Part shown: one piece after another, positions 54,804-62,836 of the stretch
Numbering within the stretch: position 1 is the stretch's first letter
Layout of the letters: each line of letters starts with the position of its first letter
Source: an uncultured Saprospiraceae bacterium
GTDB lineage: Bacteria; Bacteroidota; Bacteroidia; Chitinophagales; Saprospiraceae
Direction of reading: 5' to 3'
Assembly (NCBI GenBank): GCA_937941765.1
Contig: CALDGQ010000016.1
Span: 116,431 to 180,430, forward strand
DNA: 64,000 nt
The notes under the pieces: model-generated
What the model was told of the DNA's origin: nothing
What the model saw: the letters and a program-made list of their open reading frames with translations, nothing else
Database searches by the model: none
Translations under genes and position numbers: made by a program

Positions 54804-55074
54804 GGATTTTTGTCACGCTGATGAGTCGATAAAATAAGCTTTTTGAGATAGATAAAATAATGTTCTTTTTTTTAACATCTTTTAGAAGCTACTATATATT
54901 GATTGTATTATCGATGTTTGAGATATTGCCAATTTTCTTCGTAATATTTTGTGTCACTTTTCTATTTGAATTGAATCGTTTTAGAAACAGGTTCATTGCA
55001 TATTGATACTATCAAAAGGAACGTAAACCTTTCTATTTTTTTTGATAATATCATTAACTAACTTAATTAAAATT

Positions 55075-55103
55075 AGGACTTCATGAAAATGGAGTCCTTT
55101 TTT
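55075..55103 (+). terminator. Terminator-like hairpin with no known gene upstream
   Basis: AGGACT pairs with AGTCCT around 12 bases, followed by TTTTTT. No plus-strand gene precedes it in the 560-base gap 54804-55363, so it may end an unrecognised small RNA, or be a stray element. The rest of that gap shows nothing supportable. Confidence 0.5.
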
Positions 55104-55363
55104 AAGTTTTAGGATTATGAAATTGAGTTGCTTTTGTTCTTGCCAAATTACTGCCAAAGGTTTATGATTGGTAAACTATCCCATTTCATGTTTACAAAAA
55201 TGATAATAATTGCTCTATCATGTTGCATTTATCGAATTTCGTAAAAAGAAAATCTTGGTGTTTACTTATTGTTTTGAATCCAGCCTTGATGTTGGTGTAA
55301 TTTTTAATTACCAAATACGGATCATTAAAACCGTTATTTTTTAATCAAAACAATTTTTTAACT

Positions 55364-56029
55364 ATGAAAAAGTCGATGAAGTTATTTTGCGTTATTGTAT
55401 TGTTTTTTATTGGTTTGACGAATGGACAAGCACAAGATGTTATTACTTTGAAAGATGGTGAAATAATAGAAACGAAAATTACCGAAATAAAAACCTATCA
55501 GTTTACTAAGGACAGACCTTATGCATTGAAATTGAATATTACAGGAACTGCAACTGGTATAGCAGTAGCAAGTGGCATTGCGATTTTAACGTTTGAGAAA
55601 TCCATAAAACCTGCGTATTCGATCGAGGCTAGCATGAAGTTTATTGGATTAGGTGGAAGTAATAGTTGGGTTGATGGAGGATATGCATTTGACATGGGAC
55701 CGAAATTTAAAATATTATCAATACTGAAAAAATCATATCGTCCAAAACATTTGTTACATGGTGGTTATTTAAAACCGACTGTAGGATTGAATTTTGTGAA
55801 TGTATATAATGATGATTCCAACAATTTAAATACGATTGCAAATTTTGGAATGAACTTAGGAAGCCAAATGATTTTAGGCAACAGAATTTCAGTGGATACT
55901 TTTATTGGGGCCCATTACATAACAAAAAGAGGTAGTAACCTGTTTACTGGAGATTTAGTCGGTGCGTATAACTTTGGATTTTCATACGGATTAAATGTGG
56001 GTTATTTGTTTAATCTTAATAAGAAATAA
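55364..56029 (+). CDS. Secreted protein, probable outer-membrane beta-barrel
   Basis: A 221-residue protein with a signal peptide (LFCVIVLFFIGLTNGQAQ). The mature start DVITLKDGEIIETKITEI is a short beta motif common at the start of Bacteroidota envelope proteins. The remainder alternates amphipathic strands and Gly-rich turns (LKPTVGLNFVNVYNDD, NFGMNLGSQMIL, GAYNFGFSYGLNVGYLFNLN), suggesting an 8-strand barrel. A hydrophobic segment (GIAVASGIAILTF) around residue 70 is unusual for a barrel. I do not recognise a specific family. A terminator follows directly. Confidence 0.72.
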   Translation: MKKSMKLFCVIVLFFIGLTNGQAQDVITLKDGEIIETKITEIKTYQFTKDRPYALKLNITGTATGIAVASGIAILTFEKSIKPAYSIEASMKFIGLGGSNSWVDGGYAFDMGPKFKILSILKKSYRPKHLLHGGYLKPTVGLNFVNVYNDDSNNLNTIANFGMNLGSQMILGNRISVDTFIGAHYITKRGSNLFTGDLVGAYNFGFSYGLNVGYLFNLNKK

Positions 56030-56049
56030 ATTTAGTTATCTTTTGATTT

Positions 56050-56081
56050 AGAGGTTGTCATGAAAATGGCAACCTCTTTTT
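56050..56081. terminator. Terminator between convergent genes
   Basis: AGAGGTTG pairs with CAACCTCT around 12 bases and runs into TTTTT. It ends the 55364-56029 transcript and touches the 3' end of the GH3 gene. Confidence 0.8.
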
Positions 56082-56083
56082 AA

Positions 56084-57586
56084 TTAGTTTAATTTAAACG
56101 ATTCTAACACTTCTGCAATCTTCCGATCATTAGACAAACGAGGTACTTTATTTTGTCCACCTAATTTGCCGATAGTCTTCATGTATTCTCTAAAAGCATT
56201 TTTTTGAAGTGGTGTTATTTTTAATGGTTGCAAGATTTTTCCAACAATCAGATCCTCGTAGTAAATATTTTGTTTGATCATTAAGTCATCTACTTTTTGC
56301 GAGAATGCTTTTAGGTTATCAGGTATTTGGTCAAATTCTACGAACCATTCATGATAGGGTAGGGAACTATCACTTGGATTAATTTGCGGAGCAACTGTAA
56401 ATTCTACAACCGATATATTTTCTTCATTTGCGACTGTGATTAAAGCATTTTCTACTTCTTTAGCAATGACATGTTCACCAAATGCGGAAATGAAATGTTT
56501 GATACGACCAGTAACAATGAGTCTGTGTGGAGTTGTAGAAACAAATTCTACAGTATCTCCAATATTATATCCCCAAAGTCCAGCGTTGGAATTAATGATG
56601 ATAACATAGTTGACACCGATTTCTACATCAGCTAAATTGATGCGTGTCGGATTGTCGTTATAGAATTCTGACGCTGGGATAAATTCAAAGAAGATTCCTG
56701 ATTTTGAATTCAATAGTAGGCCTGGTTCCGTTTGTGAATCTTGAAATGCGATGAAGCCTTCTGAGGCGGGGTAGGTTTCTACACTGTCTATTTTCTTTCC
56801 AACTAAGGCTTCTAATTTTTGTCGATATGGCTCGAAGTTGACACCACCATAAACGAAGATTGAAAAATTTGGAAACACATCTTTGATATATTGCTTTCCT
56901 GTTTTCTCCAATAATTTTTCATAATACATTTGTACCCACGGAGGAATTCCGCTGATGAGTCGTAAGTCTTTGTTATAAGTTTCTTCAACGATCTTACCGA
57001 CTTTCGTTTCCCAATCATCAATTTTATTAGTTGCTACTGAAGGCAATTGGTTTTTGCGAAGCCATGATGGAACTCGATGATTGACGATACCTGATAATCT
57101 ACCAGTATGAATATTGCCTGTTTTTGTTAATTCAGGACTTCCGCTAAGAAAAATCATTTTACCATCAAAGTAATAATGATTACCTGTTTCATTACCATAA
57201 TTGAATAAAGCATCTCTTGCAGTTCCAAAATGATTGGGCATGCTTTCTCGGGTCAATGGAATGTATTTGACACCAGAAGTAGTTCCAGAAGTTTTTGCAA
57301 AATAAATCGGACGTCCTTTCCATAAAACGTGTGATTCTCCTTCAATTATTCTTTGAATGTAAGGACGTAATTTTTCGTAACCTCGTATTGGTACTGCTTG
57401 TTTAAAATCCTGATAAGTTTTTATTTTGTCGAAATGGTGATCCTTTCCAAAGGCCGTGGTTGCTCCAACTTTAACTAATTTTTTAAAGATTTTTTCTTGA
57501 TGAATTACTGCATTGGCTGACCATTTACGAATGCTCGAAGCGGTGTTTTTTGCAATGGGTTTGATGATGGTGGATTTGATTCGCAC
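56084..57586 (-). CDS. GH3 auxin-responsive-promoter family protein (acyl-adenylate enzyme)
   Basis: A 500-residue member of the bacterial GH3 family, relatives of plant enzymes that adenylate acids and join them to amino acids. The frame extends to 57763, but that extension contains a terminator hairpin, so I start at the GTG at 57584-57586, giving MRIKSTIIKPIAKN at the family's usual N-terminus. The ATP motif is FAKTSGTTSGVKYIP, and FGKDHHFDKIKTYQDFK, PYIQRIIEGE and NSNAGLWGYNIGDTVEF are conserved segments. The bacterial substrate is unknown. The gene is leftward, between the lolA-like gene and the barrel protein. Confidence 0.8.
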   Translation of the reverse strand: MRIKSTIIKPIAKNTASSIRKWSANAVIHQEKIFKKLVKVGATTAFGKDHHFDKIKTYQDFKQAVPIRGYEKLRPYIQRIIEGESHVLWKGRPIYFAKTSGTTSGVKYIPLTRESMPNHFGTARDALFNYGNETGNHYYFDGKMIFLSGSPELTKTGNIHTGRLSGIVNHRVPSWLRKNQLPSVATNKIDDWETKVGKIVEETYNKDLRLISGIPPWVQMYYEKLLEKTGKQYIKDVFPNFSIFVYGGVNFEPYRQKLEALVGKKIDSVETYPASEGFIAFQDSQTEPGLLLNSKSGIFFEFIPASEFYNDNPTRINLADVEIGVNYVIIINSNAGLWGYNIGDTVEFVSTTPHRLIVTGRIKHFISAFGEHVIAKEVENALITVANEENISVVEFTVAPQINPSDSSLPYHEWFVEFDQIPDNLKAFSQKVDDLMIKQNIYYEDLIVGKILQPLKITPLQKNAFREYMKTIGKLGGQNKVPRLSNDRKIAEVLESFKLN

Positions 57587-57674
57587 GTTTTCGGACTTTG
57601 TAATTTGAATGGGAAAATACGAAATATTTTTGTGTTTTGGGGCTGCGTACGTGGACGCCCTAGACGTGAATACA

Positions 57675-57704
57675 CAAAAAAAAGAAGCTGCCTTTGGCAG
57701 CTTC
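57675..57704 (-). terminator. Terminator of the lolA transcript
   Basis: On the minus strand GAAGCTGCC pairs with GGCAGCTTC around AAA, followed by eight or more Ts. It lies inside the apparent 5' extension of the GH3 frame, showing that the extension is not coding. Confidence 0.85.
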
Positions 57705-57710
57705 AAATAT

Positions 57711-57820
57711 AATCGGTATGGAATGTAATCTGTTAAAGGGAAAAATAAATCGGAATTTGGCAAATCTGTTTAGGGATGTTAATCGGAATTTGACAAACCC
57801 AGTTGGAATAATTTAATCGG
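57711..57820. repeat. Four spaced AATCGG-containing units
   Basis: AATCGG occurs at 57711, 57748, 57781 and 57815. The middle two share AATCGGAATTTG and CAAA after one variable base. The 33-37-base spacing suggests a degenerate tandem repeat between lolA and its terminator. Confidence 0.4.
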
Positions 57821-57844
57821 TATTAGGACTAATCGTCATCGTCG

Positions 57845-58519
57845 TCAAATTCTTAAATCTTCGAAATTGACGTTGGGATATTTACTTTTATCAAGGGCGA
57901 AGATGGTTTCATCGATTGGTTTATTATCCAATTGCTTATTTACATTTAAAGTAAATCGAGAACCGTCTTTACCAAAACTTTTTAATCTAACAATGTTTTT
58001 ACTTTTCTTTTCGACTGTTAAACGGAGTTTTGAATATTCAGCATCTGGGTCCATTGGTTTGAACTCAATTTGTTGAATCATTTTTCCGTTTTCTTCAATC
58101 TCGTTTGTCAAAATAAAAACATGATCATCTTTCTCATACATACGTAGCATATCTTTTGGTGAAAGGACACCTTCGTCCTCATCAGATGTTGCATTCGTAA
58201 TTTGAATCTCCTCATTGCTTTTTAAATGCACCCAAACAGTTTTACCGTCTGAGATTACCGCTTGCTCATCCATATCAACATGATACTTGTTTCCTTGCTG
58301 CCACATTTTTCCTTTTTGAACAATTTTATCCTCTTCTGGATATTCGATGTCTAAAGAAAAATCTGCTTGCATGGTTTCAAGTGACTCATAGTTCGTCCGA
58401 ATGGTTTCTAAGATGGCCTTAGCTCTTGGGTCTGAGTCTTCGGAATTGGTGTACTCGCTTTGAGCCAACAAAAATGAGCTTGAAAAAAGCGTAAGAAATA
58501 TAAATAATGACCTATACAT
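57845..58519 (-). CDS. lolA: Outer-membrane lipoprotein carrier protein, LolA-like
   Basis: A 224-residue periplasmic carrier that ferries lipoproteins to the outer membrane. It has a signal peptide (SLFIFLTLFSSSFLLAQ). The LolA pattern is visible: AILETIRTNYESLETMQADFSLDIEYPEE, KGKMWQQGNKYHVDM, ISDGKTVWVHLKSNEEI, SPKDMLRMYE, and FTLNVNKQLDNKPIDETIFALDKSKYPNV near the end (runs shown in parts of the domain). It stands next to ftsK, a common neighbour of lolA in many bacteria. No lolCDE genes are in view. Confidence 0.88.
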   Translation of the reverse strand: MYRSLFIFLTLFSSSFLLAQSEYTNSEDSDPRAKAILETIRTNYESLETMQADFSLDIEYPEEDKIVQKGKMWQQGNKYHVDMDEQAVISDGKTVWVHLKSNEEIQITNATSDEDEGVLSPKDMLRMYEKDDHVFILTNEIEENGKMIQQIEFKPMDPDAEYSKLRLTVEKKSKNIVRLKSFGKDGSRFTLNVNKQLDNKPIDETIFALDKSKYPNVNFEDLRI

Positions 58520-58645
58520 AATTTAAGTTGTCAGATTTGATATTAAAACGTTTAATTAGATAGTTTAAACCTTAATAGATAGTTAAATTATTAGAAAATA
58601 ATCATAATCAATTGATTATCAGTGAGATATTAGTTCAAAAATTGA

Positions 58646-58678
58646 CAAAAAAAATCCCGATAGACTAGATCTATCGGG
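58646..58678 (-). terminator. Terminator of ftsK
   Basis: On the minus strand CCCGATAG and CTATCGGG form a perfect 8-bp stem (flanked by further weak pairing), followed by ATTTTTTTTG. Confidence 0.82.
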
Positions 58679-58709
58679 TTGCTCCTTGAGACTAACTCAA
58701 GGTTGCCTC

Positions 58710-61217
58710 CTATTTCCTGTTCCTTAAATCTTCCAATAACCGTTCCAATTCAACTTCATCGAAGACGAGTACTTCTCTTGCTTTCGAGCCGGAACTTGGA
58801 CCTACAAAACCGAATGCTTCCATTTGATCCATGATACGACCTGCACGATTGTATCCCAATCGCAATCGTCTTTGAATCATAGAAGTGGATCCATGTTGAT
58901 TTTGTACAACCAATCTAGCTGCATCTTCAAACATTTCATCTACATCTTTGAAAGTAACTTGACCGAGTCCGCCTGCAGAATCATCATCAGAATGAAATTC
59001 TGGGAGTAGATACGGACCTGCGTAACCACGTTGTTCAGAAATGAAATCAATTGCTCTTTCTAACTCAGGTGTGTCGATAAAAGCACATTGTAAGCGAATC
59101 AAATCGCTACCAAAAGATAATAGCATATCTCCACGTCCAATCAATCGATCAGCCCCACCTGTGTCAATGATAGTTCGTGAATCTACTTTGGAGGTAACCC
59201 TGTAGGCTAGTCTTGCTGGGAAGTTAGCTTTGATAACTCCCGTAATAATATTTACAGATGGTCTTTGTGTTGCAATAATCAAGTGGATACCTACCGCACG
59301 AGATAATTGTGCCAATCGACCAATTGGTAATTCAATTTCTTTACCTGCCGTCATAATCAGATCGGCAAACTCATCAATTACTAAAATCAAGAAAGGCATG
59401 AAGCGGTGACCTTTCAGTGGATTTAATTTTCTAGCAACAAATTTCTCATTGTATTCTCTAATGTTTCTTGCATGAGCTTGTTTCATCAAATCATATCGCT
59501 GATCCATTTCGATACTTAAAGAATGAAGGGTAGTAACCACTTTTTTAGTATCTGTTACAATTGGTTCCTCAATACCAGGAATGGTTGCTAAGAAGTGTTT
59601 CGCTAATTTGGAATATGGAAACAATTCCACTTTTTTAGGATCAATAAGAATCAACTTAATTTGTGATGGGTGTTTTTTGTAAAGCAGTGACATCAAAACA
59701 CAGTTGATACCTACGGACTTACCTTGACCAGTTGCACCTGCAATCAGCAAGTGAGGCATTTTGGCTAAATCTGCAACAAAAACTTCATTAGAAATTGTTT
59801 TCCCTAAACCAATAGGCAAGTCCATTTTTGCTTTTGCAAATTTATCAGAATGTAACACTTCTTTTAGTGATACAATTTGCTTGTTTTTGTTTGGAACCTC
59901 AATACCGATTGTTCCTTTACCTGGAATTGGGGCAATGATACGAATTCCTAATGCAGACAAACTCAGAGCGATATCGTCTTCCAAGTTTTTAATCTTAGAA
60001 ATACGTACACCTGGTGCTGGAACAATTTCATATAAAGTTACAGTTGGTCCGATCGTCGCTTTAATTTTAATAATCTCAATTTTGTAATTGAGTAGGGTAG
60101 CGATAATTTGATCTTTATTCTGTTCAAGTTCTGTTCTGTCAATTTCAAACTTTGCTTCTGAGTAATCCAACAATAATTCAAGTGGTGGATGTTCATAAGT
60201 AGATAAGTCTTGAGTTGGATCATAAGGTTCTGAATGCCCTAGTGTTTCACTTTGAATTGCGAGACCTGGTTTTGTTCCAGGATCACTTGGTGCAGCAATT
60301 TCTAATTCTGCTTCACCTACTTTGATTGGTTTGGGTTGAGCTTTCTTTATTTTTTCTAGTTCAAATTCTAATTGACCATCTTCTTCAGGAATGAAGTTAA
60401 TTCCTGGTTCTAATGTCTTTGGTTGAGAAGTTCCTTGTTGACCTTTTTCTTCAAAACCAGAAGCAGCAGTTGGTCTAAGTGTTTCTAAAGGAGAGTTTGC
60501 TGGAATGCTAGTTTCCGTATTAGCAATTGCTGGTTTTTTAACAGTTCTTGTAGGGACTTTGTTACGAATTTTTTTGAAGCTGAATAAATTGCTAAAATAA
60601 TTATTCAAATCATACTTAAAGGAGTCGTAAGTCATTTCATTGAAGTTAGGATCAATAGACCAAACGATGTAACCTACAGCCATAAAGAAGAATAGCATGA
60701 TCACACCAAAAGTTCCAACAAAACTTCTTAGCCATCCAACAACACTGTTACCAACAGCCCCTCCGATTGGAAATTCTGTATCTCGAAATATAAATGCTAA
60801 TAGAATAGCGAAAAATAGTGTTGCAAAAGCAATTTTTCCGAAAGTCCTGAAATAAGTCTTTATCGGTTTTCTTTTGATAAGTGCATTGCCTGTGTACAAG
60901 AGAGTAGGGATGGTTAAAAATGAAGCAGCTCCGAAAAGCCAGTAGAAAAAAGTATGGGAAACTAGGGCTCCTAATCTACCTAACCAGTTATCTACTTGGA
61001 TTTCGCTGCTCATGATGTAAGAGAAGGAATTTCCAAGTACTTCGTTCTGATCGGTTTTCCACGTTGTTAAGTAGGATACGAAGGCTATTGTTAAATAGAA
61101 TGCAAAGAAGAAGCATAAAATACCTAGAATCTTGTATACTCTATCATCCAAAGTACCCCAAGATATTTTGAGTTGTTTTTTGCTAGCCTTTTTTTTCCCT
61201 TTTTTATTTACCGCCAT
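58710..61217 (-). CDS. ftsK: DNA translocase FtsK/SpoIIIE
   Basis: FtsK pumps chromosomal DNA at the septum and links segregation to division. The 835-residue product has a basic N-terminus, about four membrane spans (residues about 28-200), a linker of moderate length, and a RecA-type motor with Walker A GATGQGKSV (residues 494-502) and a Walker B region LILVIDEFADLIM. The C-terminal winged-helix gamma domain (TSMIQRRLRLGYNRAGRIMD and QMEAFGFVGP) is the part that reads polar DNA signals. Everything needed for function is present. A transcript separate from lolA is indicated by the terminator between them. Confidence 0.95.
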   Translation of the reverse strand: MAVNKKGKKKASKKQLKISWGTLDDRVYKILGILCFFFAFYLTIAFVSYLTTWKTDQNEVLGNSFSYIMSSEIQVDNWLGRLGALVSHTFFYWLFGAASFLTIPTLLYTGNALIKRKPIKTYFRTFGKIAFATLFFAILLAFIFRDTEFPIGGAVGNSVVGWLRSFVGTFGVIMLFFFMAVGYIVWSIDPNFNEMTYDSFKYDLNNYFSNLFSFKKIRNKVPTRTVKKPAIANTETSIPANSPLETLRPTAASGFEEKGQQGTSQPKTLEPGINFIPEEDGQLEFELEKIKKAQPKPIKVGEAELEIAAPSDPGTKPGLAIQSETLGHSEPYDPTQDLSTYEHPPLELLLDYSEAKFEIDRTELEQNKDQIIATLLNYKIEIIKIKATIGPTVTLYEIVPAPGVRISKIKNLEDDIALSLSALGIRIIAPIPGKGTIGIEVPNKNKQIVSLKEVLHSDKFAKAKMDLPIGLGKTISNEVFVADLAKMPHLLIAGATGQGKSVGINCVLMSLLYKKHPSQIKLILIDPKKVELFPYSKLAKHFLATIPGIEEPIVTDTKKVVTTLHSLSIEMDQRYDLMKQAHARNIREYNEKFVARKLNPLKGHRFMPFLILVIDEFADLIMTAGKEIELPIGRLAQLSRAVGIHLIIATQRPSVNIITGVIKANFPARLAYRVTSKVDSRTIIDTGGADRLIGRGDMLLSFGSDLIRLQCAFIDTPELERAIDFISEQRGYAGPYLLPEFHSDDDSAGGLGQVTFKDVDEMFEDAARLVVQNQHGSTSMIQRRLRLGYNRAGRIMDQMEAFGFVGPSSGSKAREVLVFDEVELERLLEDLRNRK

Positions 61218-61321
61218 TGTGATGAGGGATTAATTTTCATAGTGATTTTAGTGTAGCATAAAATTAATTATTTCGCGTGTACTTATATTATATTCTTTAA
61301 TAAGATTTGTTTGTTTCGTAT

Positions 61322-61358
61322 AAAAAAACCTTACTGCTGGAACAGTAAGGTTTTTTTT
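61322..61358. terminator. Terminator between ftsK and the VPV-repeat gene
   Basis: CCTTACTG and CAGTAAGG form a stem flanked by A and T runs on both sides (AAAAAAA / TTTTTTTT), so it can work leftward for the VPV-repeat gene. Confidence 0.85.
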
Positions 61359-61376
61359 ATTTAAATGGGATAATAA

Positions 61377-62687
61377 TTACTTTCTACCACCATCCATTTC
61401 ATCTTGCCATTTCTGCAACTTAGCCCAATCTCCTTTTGCTGCCATACCTGCTTGTTTAGACCAAGTACTAGGGTCATGCATTTGGAATCTTGAACCACCT
61501 TTGTCTAAGACTCCGTTAAGCCACTTCTTATCTTTCTTAGATAACGCTTTGAAAGTAAAAACACCTTCAGCATTAATCAATTTTTGAATAGCTGGTCCGA
61601 TACCTTCAATTTTAGTTAAATCATCTTTTTTTCCACTTTTTTTCTTGCTACCCACTTTTTTTGACTTAGATTTTTTCGAGGAAGAAACTGCTTTTCTGGA
61701 AACGATTTTTGCCGTACCAACTTTTCCCCTCCTTTCACCAACAACTTTTTTCGAAACTTCTACAGTTTTCATTCCTGACATCATTTTCTGCAATTGTGCA
61801 AAATCGATTTGTTTTGTTACTTCTACTTCCTTGATGACTTCAACAGGCACTTCTTTAACAATCGTTTTTGTGATTGTTTTTGGTTTCGCTTTTAGTTTCT
61901 TATTTGCAGCTGACAACTGTTTAGATAGTACTTCATATTTCTTTTTCCAAGCTATCATGCCTTTCTTATCTACTACTTTCTTCTCAACAGTTTTAGTGAT
62001 TACTTTTGGCTTTGCTTTGGCTTCTTTGGCAAGAGATGCACACTTTTTGTCAAGTTCGGCACATTTCTTTTTCCATGAAGCTCCATCTTTCATTGCTCCA
62101 TTTGCTTTTTTCATTGCGGCAGAACAAGCTTTTTCAGCTGCAGCGCATTTCTTTTTCCAAGCATTAATTGCTTTTAGGTCTTTAACGAATACTTTTTTCT
62201 CAACTGTTTTTACAACCGGAACTTTTTTCTCAACAACCTTAGTAACGATTTTCTCAACAGGTACTTCTACTTCTCTAATAAAAGTTTCTTCTTTAATCAC
62301 TTCTACTGGAACTTCTCTTACTACTTCAACTTTCTTTACCACTGTTTTTACGACAGGTACTGGCACTTCTTTAATTACCTGAACAGTTTTTATTTTTTCT
62401 ACTACTTTTATAACTTCAACAGGTACTTTTTTGATTACTTCTACTACTTTAATTTTTTCTTGAGTAGCTGTTGTTTTTACAGCTTTTTCCCTTGTTAATT
62501 CTACCTTTTGAATTTTAGAATCTCCAGGTACTTTTACTGGAACTTCGGAAACAACTTCCACTTTTACGAGCCCTTCTTTTCTCCATCCTTTTCCTTCTTT
62601 GAAAATTGTTTCGTAAGCGATTGTTGCTTTTGCATCGGAAATCTTTGCCTTCTTAGCAACCTGTTTGATTAATTTCTTTTTTTCCAT
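61377..62687 (-). CDS. HU-like / Val-Pro-Val repeat / coiled-coil / helix-hairpin-helix protein
   Basis: A 436-residue, strongly basic protein without a signal peptide. Residues 1-32 (KKKLIKQVAKKAKISDAKA) look like the first helices of HU-type DNA-binding proteins. Residues about 78-170 are repeats of the form VPVEVIK.VEKI. Residues about 172-265 are helical with three W-K-K-K-C/Y units (AWKKKCAAAEKAC, SWKKKCAELDKKC, AWKKKYEVLSKQL). A shared motif, KQIDFAQLQKMMSGM, is followed by a Lys/Ser tail. Residues about 355-436 form a helix-hairpin-helix domain (DDLTKIEGIGPAIQKLI, MHDPSTWSKQAGMAA) of the kind that binds DNA. The combination suggests a nucleoid scaffold; no function is established. The protein encoded just upstream is a paralogue. 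Confidence 0.75.
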   Translation of the reverse strand: MEKKKLIKQVAKKAKISDAKATIAYETIFKEGKGWRKEGLVKVEVVSEVPVKVPGDSKIQKVELTREKAVKTTATQEKIKVVEVIKKVPVEVIKVVEKIKTVQVIKEVPVPVVKTVVKKVEVVREVPVEVIKEETFIREVEVPVEKIVTKVVEKKVPVVKTVEKKVFVKDLKAINAWKKKCAAAEKACSAAMKKANGAMKDGASWKKKCAELDKKCASLAKEAKAKPKVITKTVEKKVVDKKGMIAWKKKYEVLSKQLSAANKKLKAKPKTITKTIVKEVPVEVIKEVEVTKQIDFAQLQKMMSGMKTVEVSKKVVGERRGKVGTAKIVSRKAVSSSKKSKSKKVGSKKKSGKKDDLTKIEGIGPAIQKLINAEGVFTFKALSKKDKKWLNGVLDKGGSRFQMHDPSTWSKQAGMAAKGDWAKLQKWQDEMDGGRK

Positions 62688-62771
62688 AATTTGAAATGAT
62701 AAAATGTATGTTTAGATAATAATTATTAAATAAAATAATGTTTCCAAAAAGTGATAGGGTTACTTATGGCA

Positions 62772-62779
62772 CAAAAATA
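62772..62779 (-). promoter_or_regulatory. Bacteroidota -7 box for the downstream VPV-repeat gene
   Basis: On the minus strand TATTTTTG fits TAnnTTTG, 85 bases before the ATG at 62687. It coincides with the T tract of the terminator hairpin at 62779-62808. Confidence 0.4.
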
Positions 62780-62808
62780 ACGGTTAACTTTCAGAAAAGT
62801 TAACCGTT
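62779..62808 (-). terminator. Terminator of the upstream VPV-repeat gene
   Basis: AACGGTTAACTT pairs perfectly with AAGTTAACCGTT around 6 bases; on the minus strand it is followed by ATTTTTG. Confidence 0.82.
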
Positions 62809-62836
62809 ACGTAATTAATTTGCTATGGTGATTTTA

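Noticed and set aside
61645..62382. Plus-strand 245-codon Phe/Thr-rich frame
   Set aside because: It is the complement of the Val/Lys/Glu repeat region; repeat coding sequence often leaves the opposite strand open.
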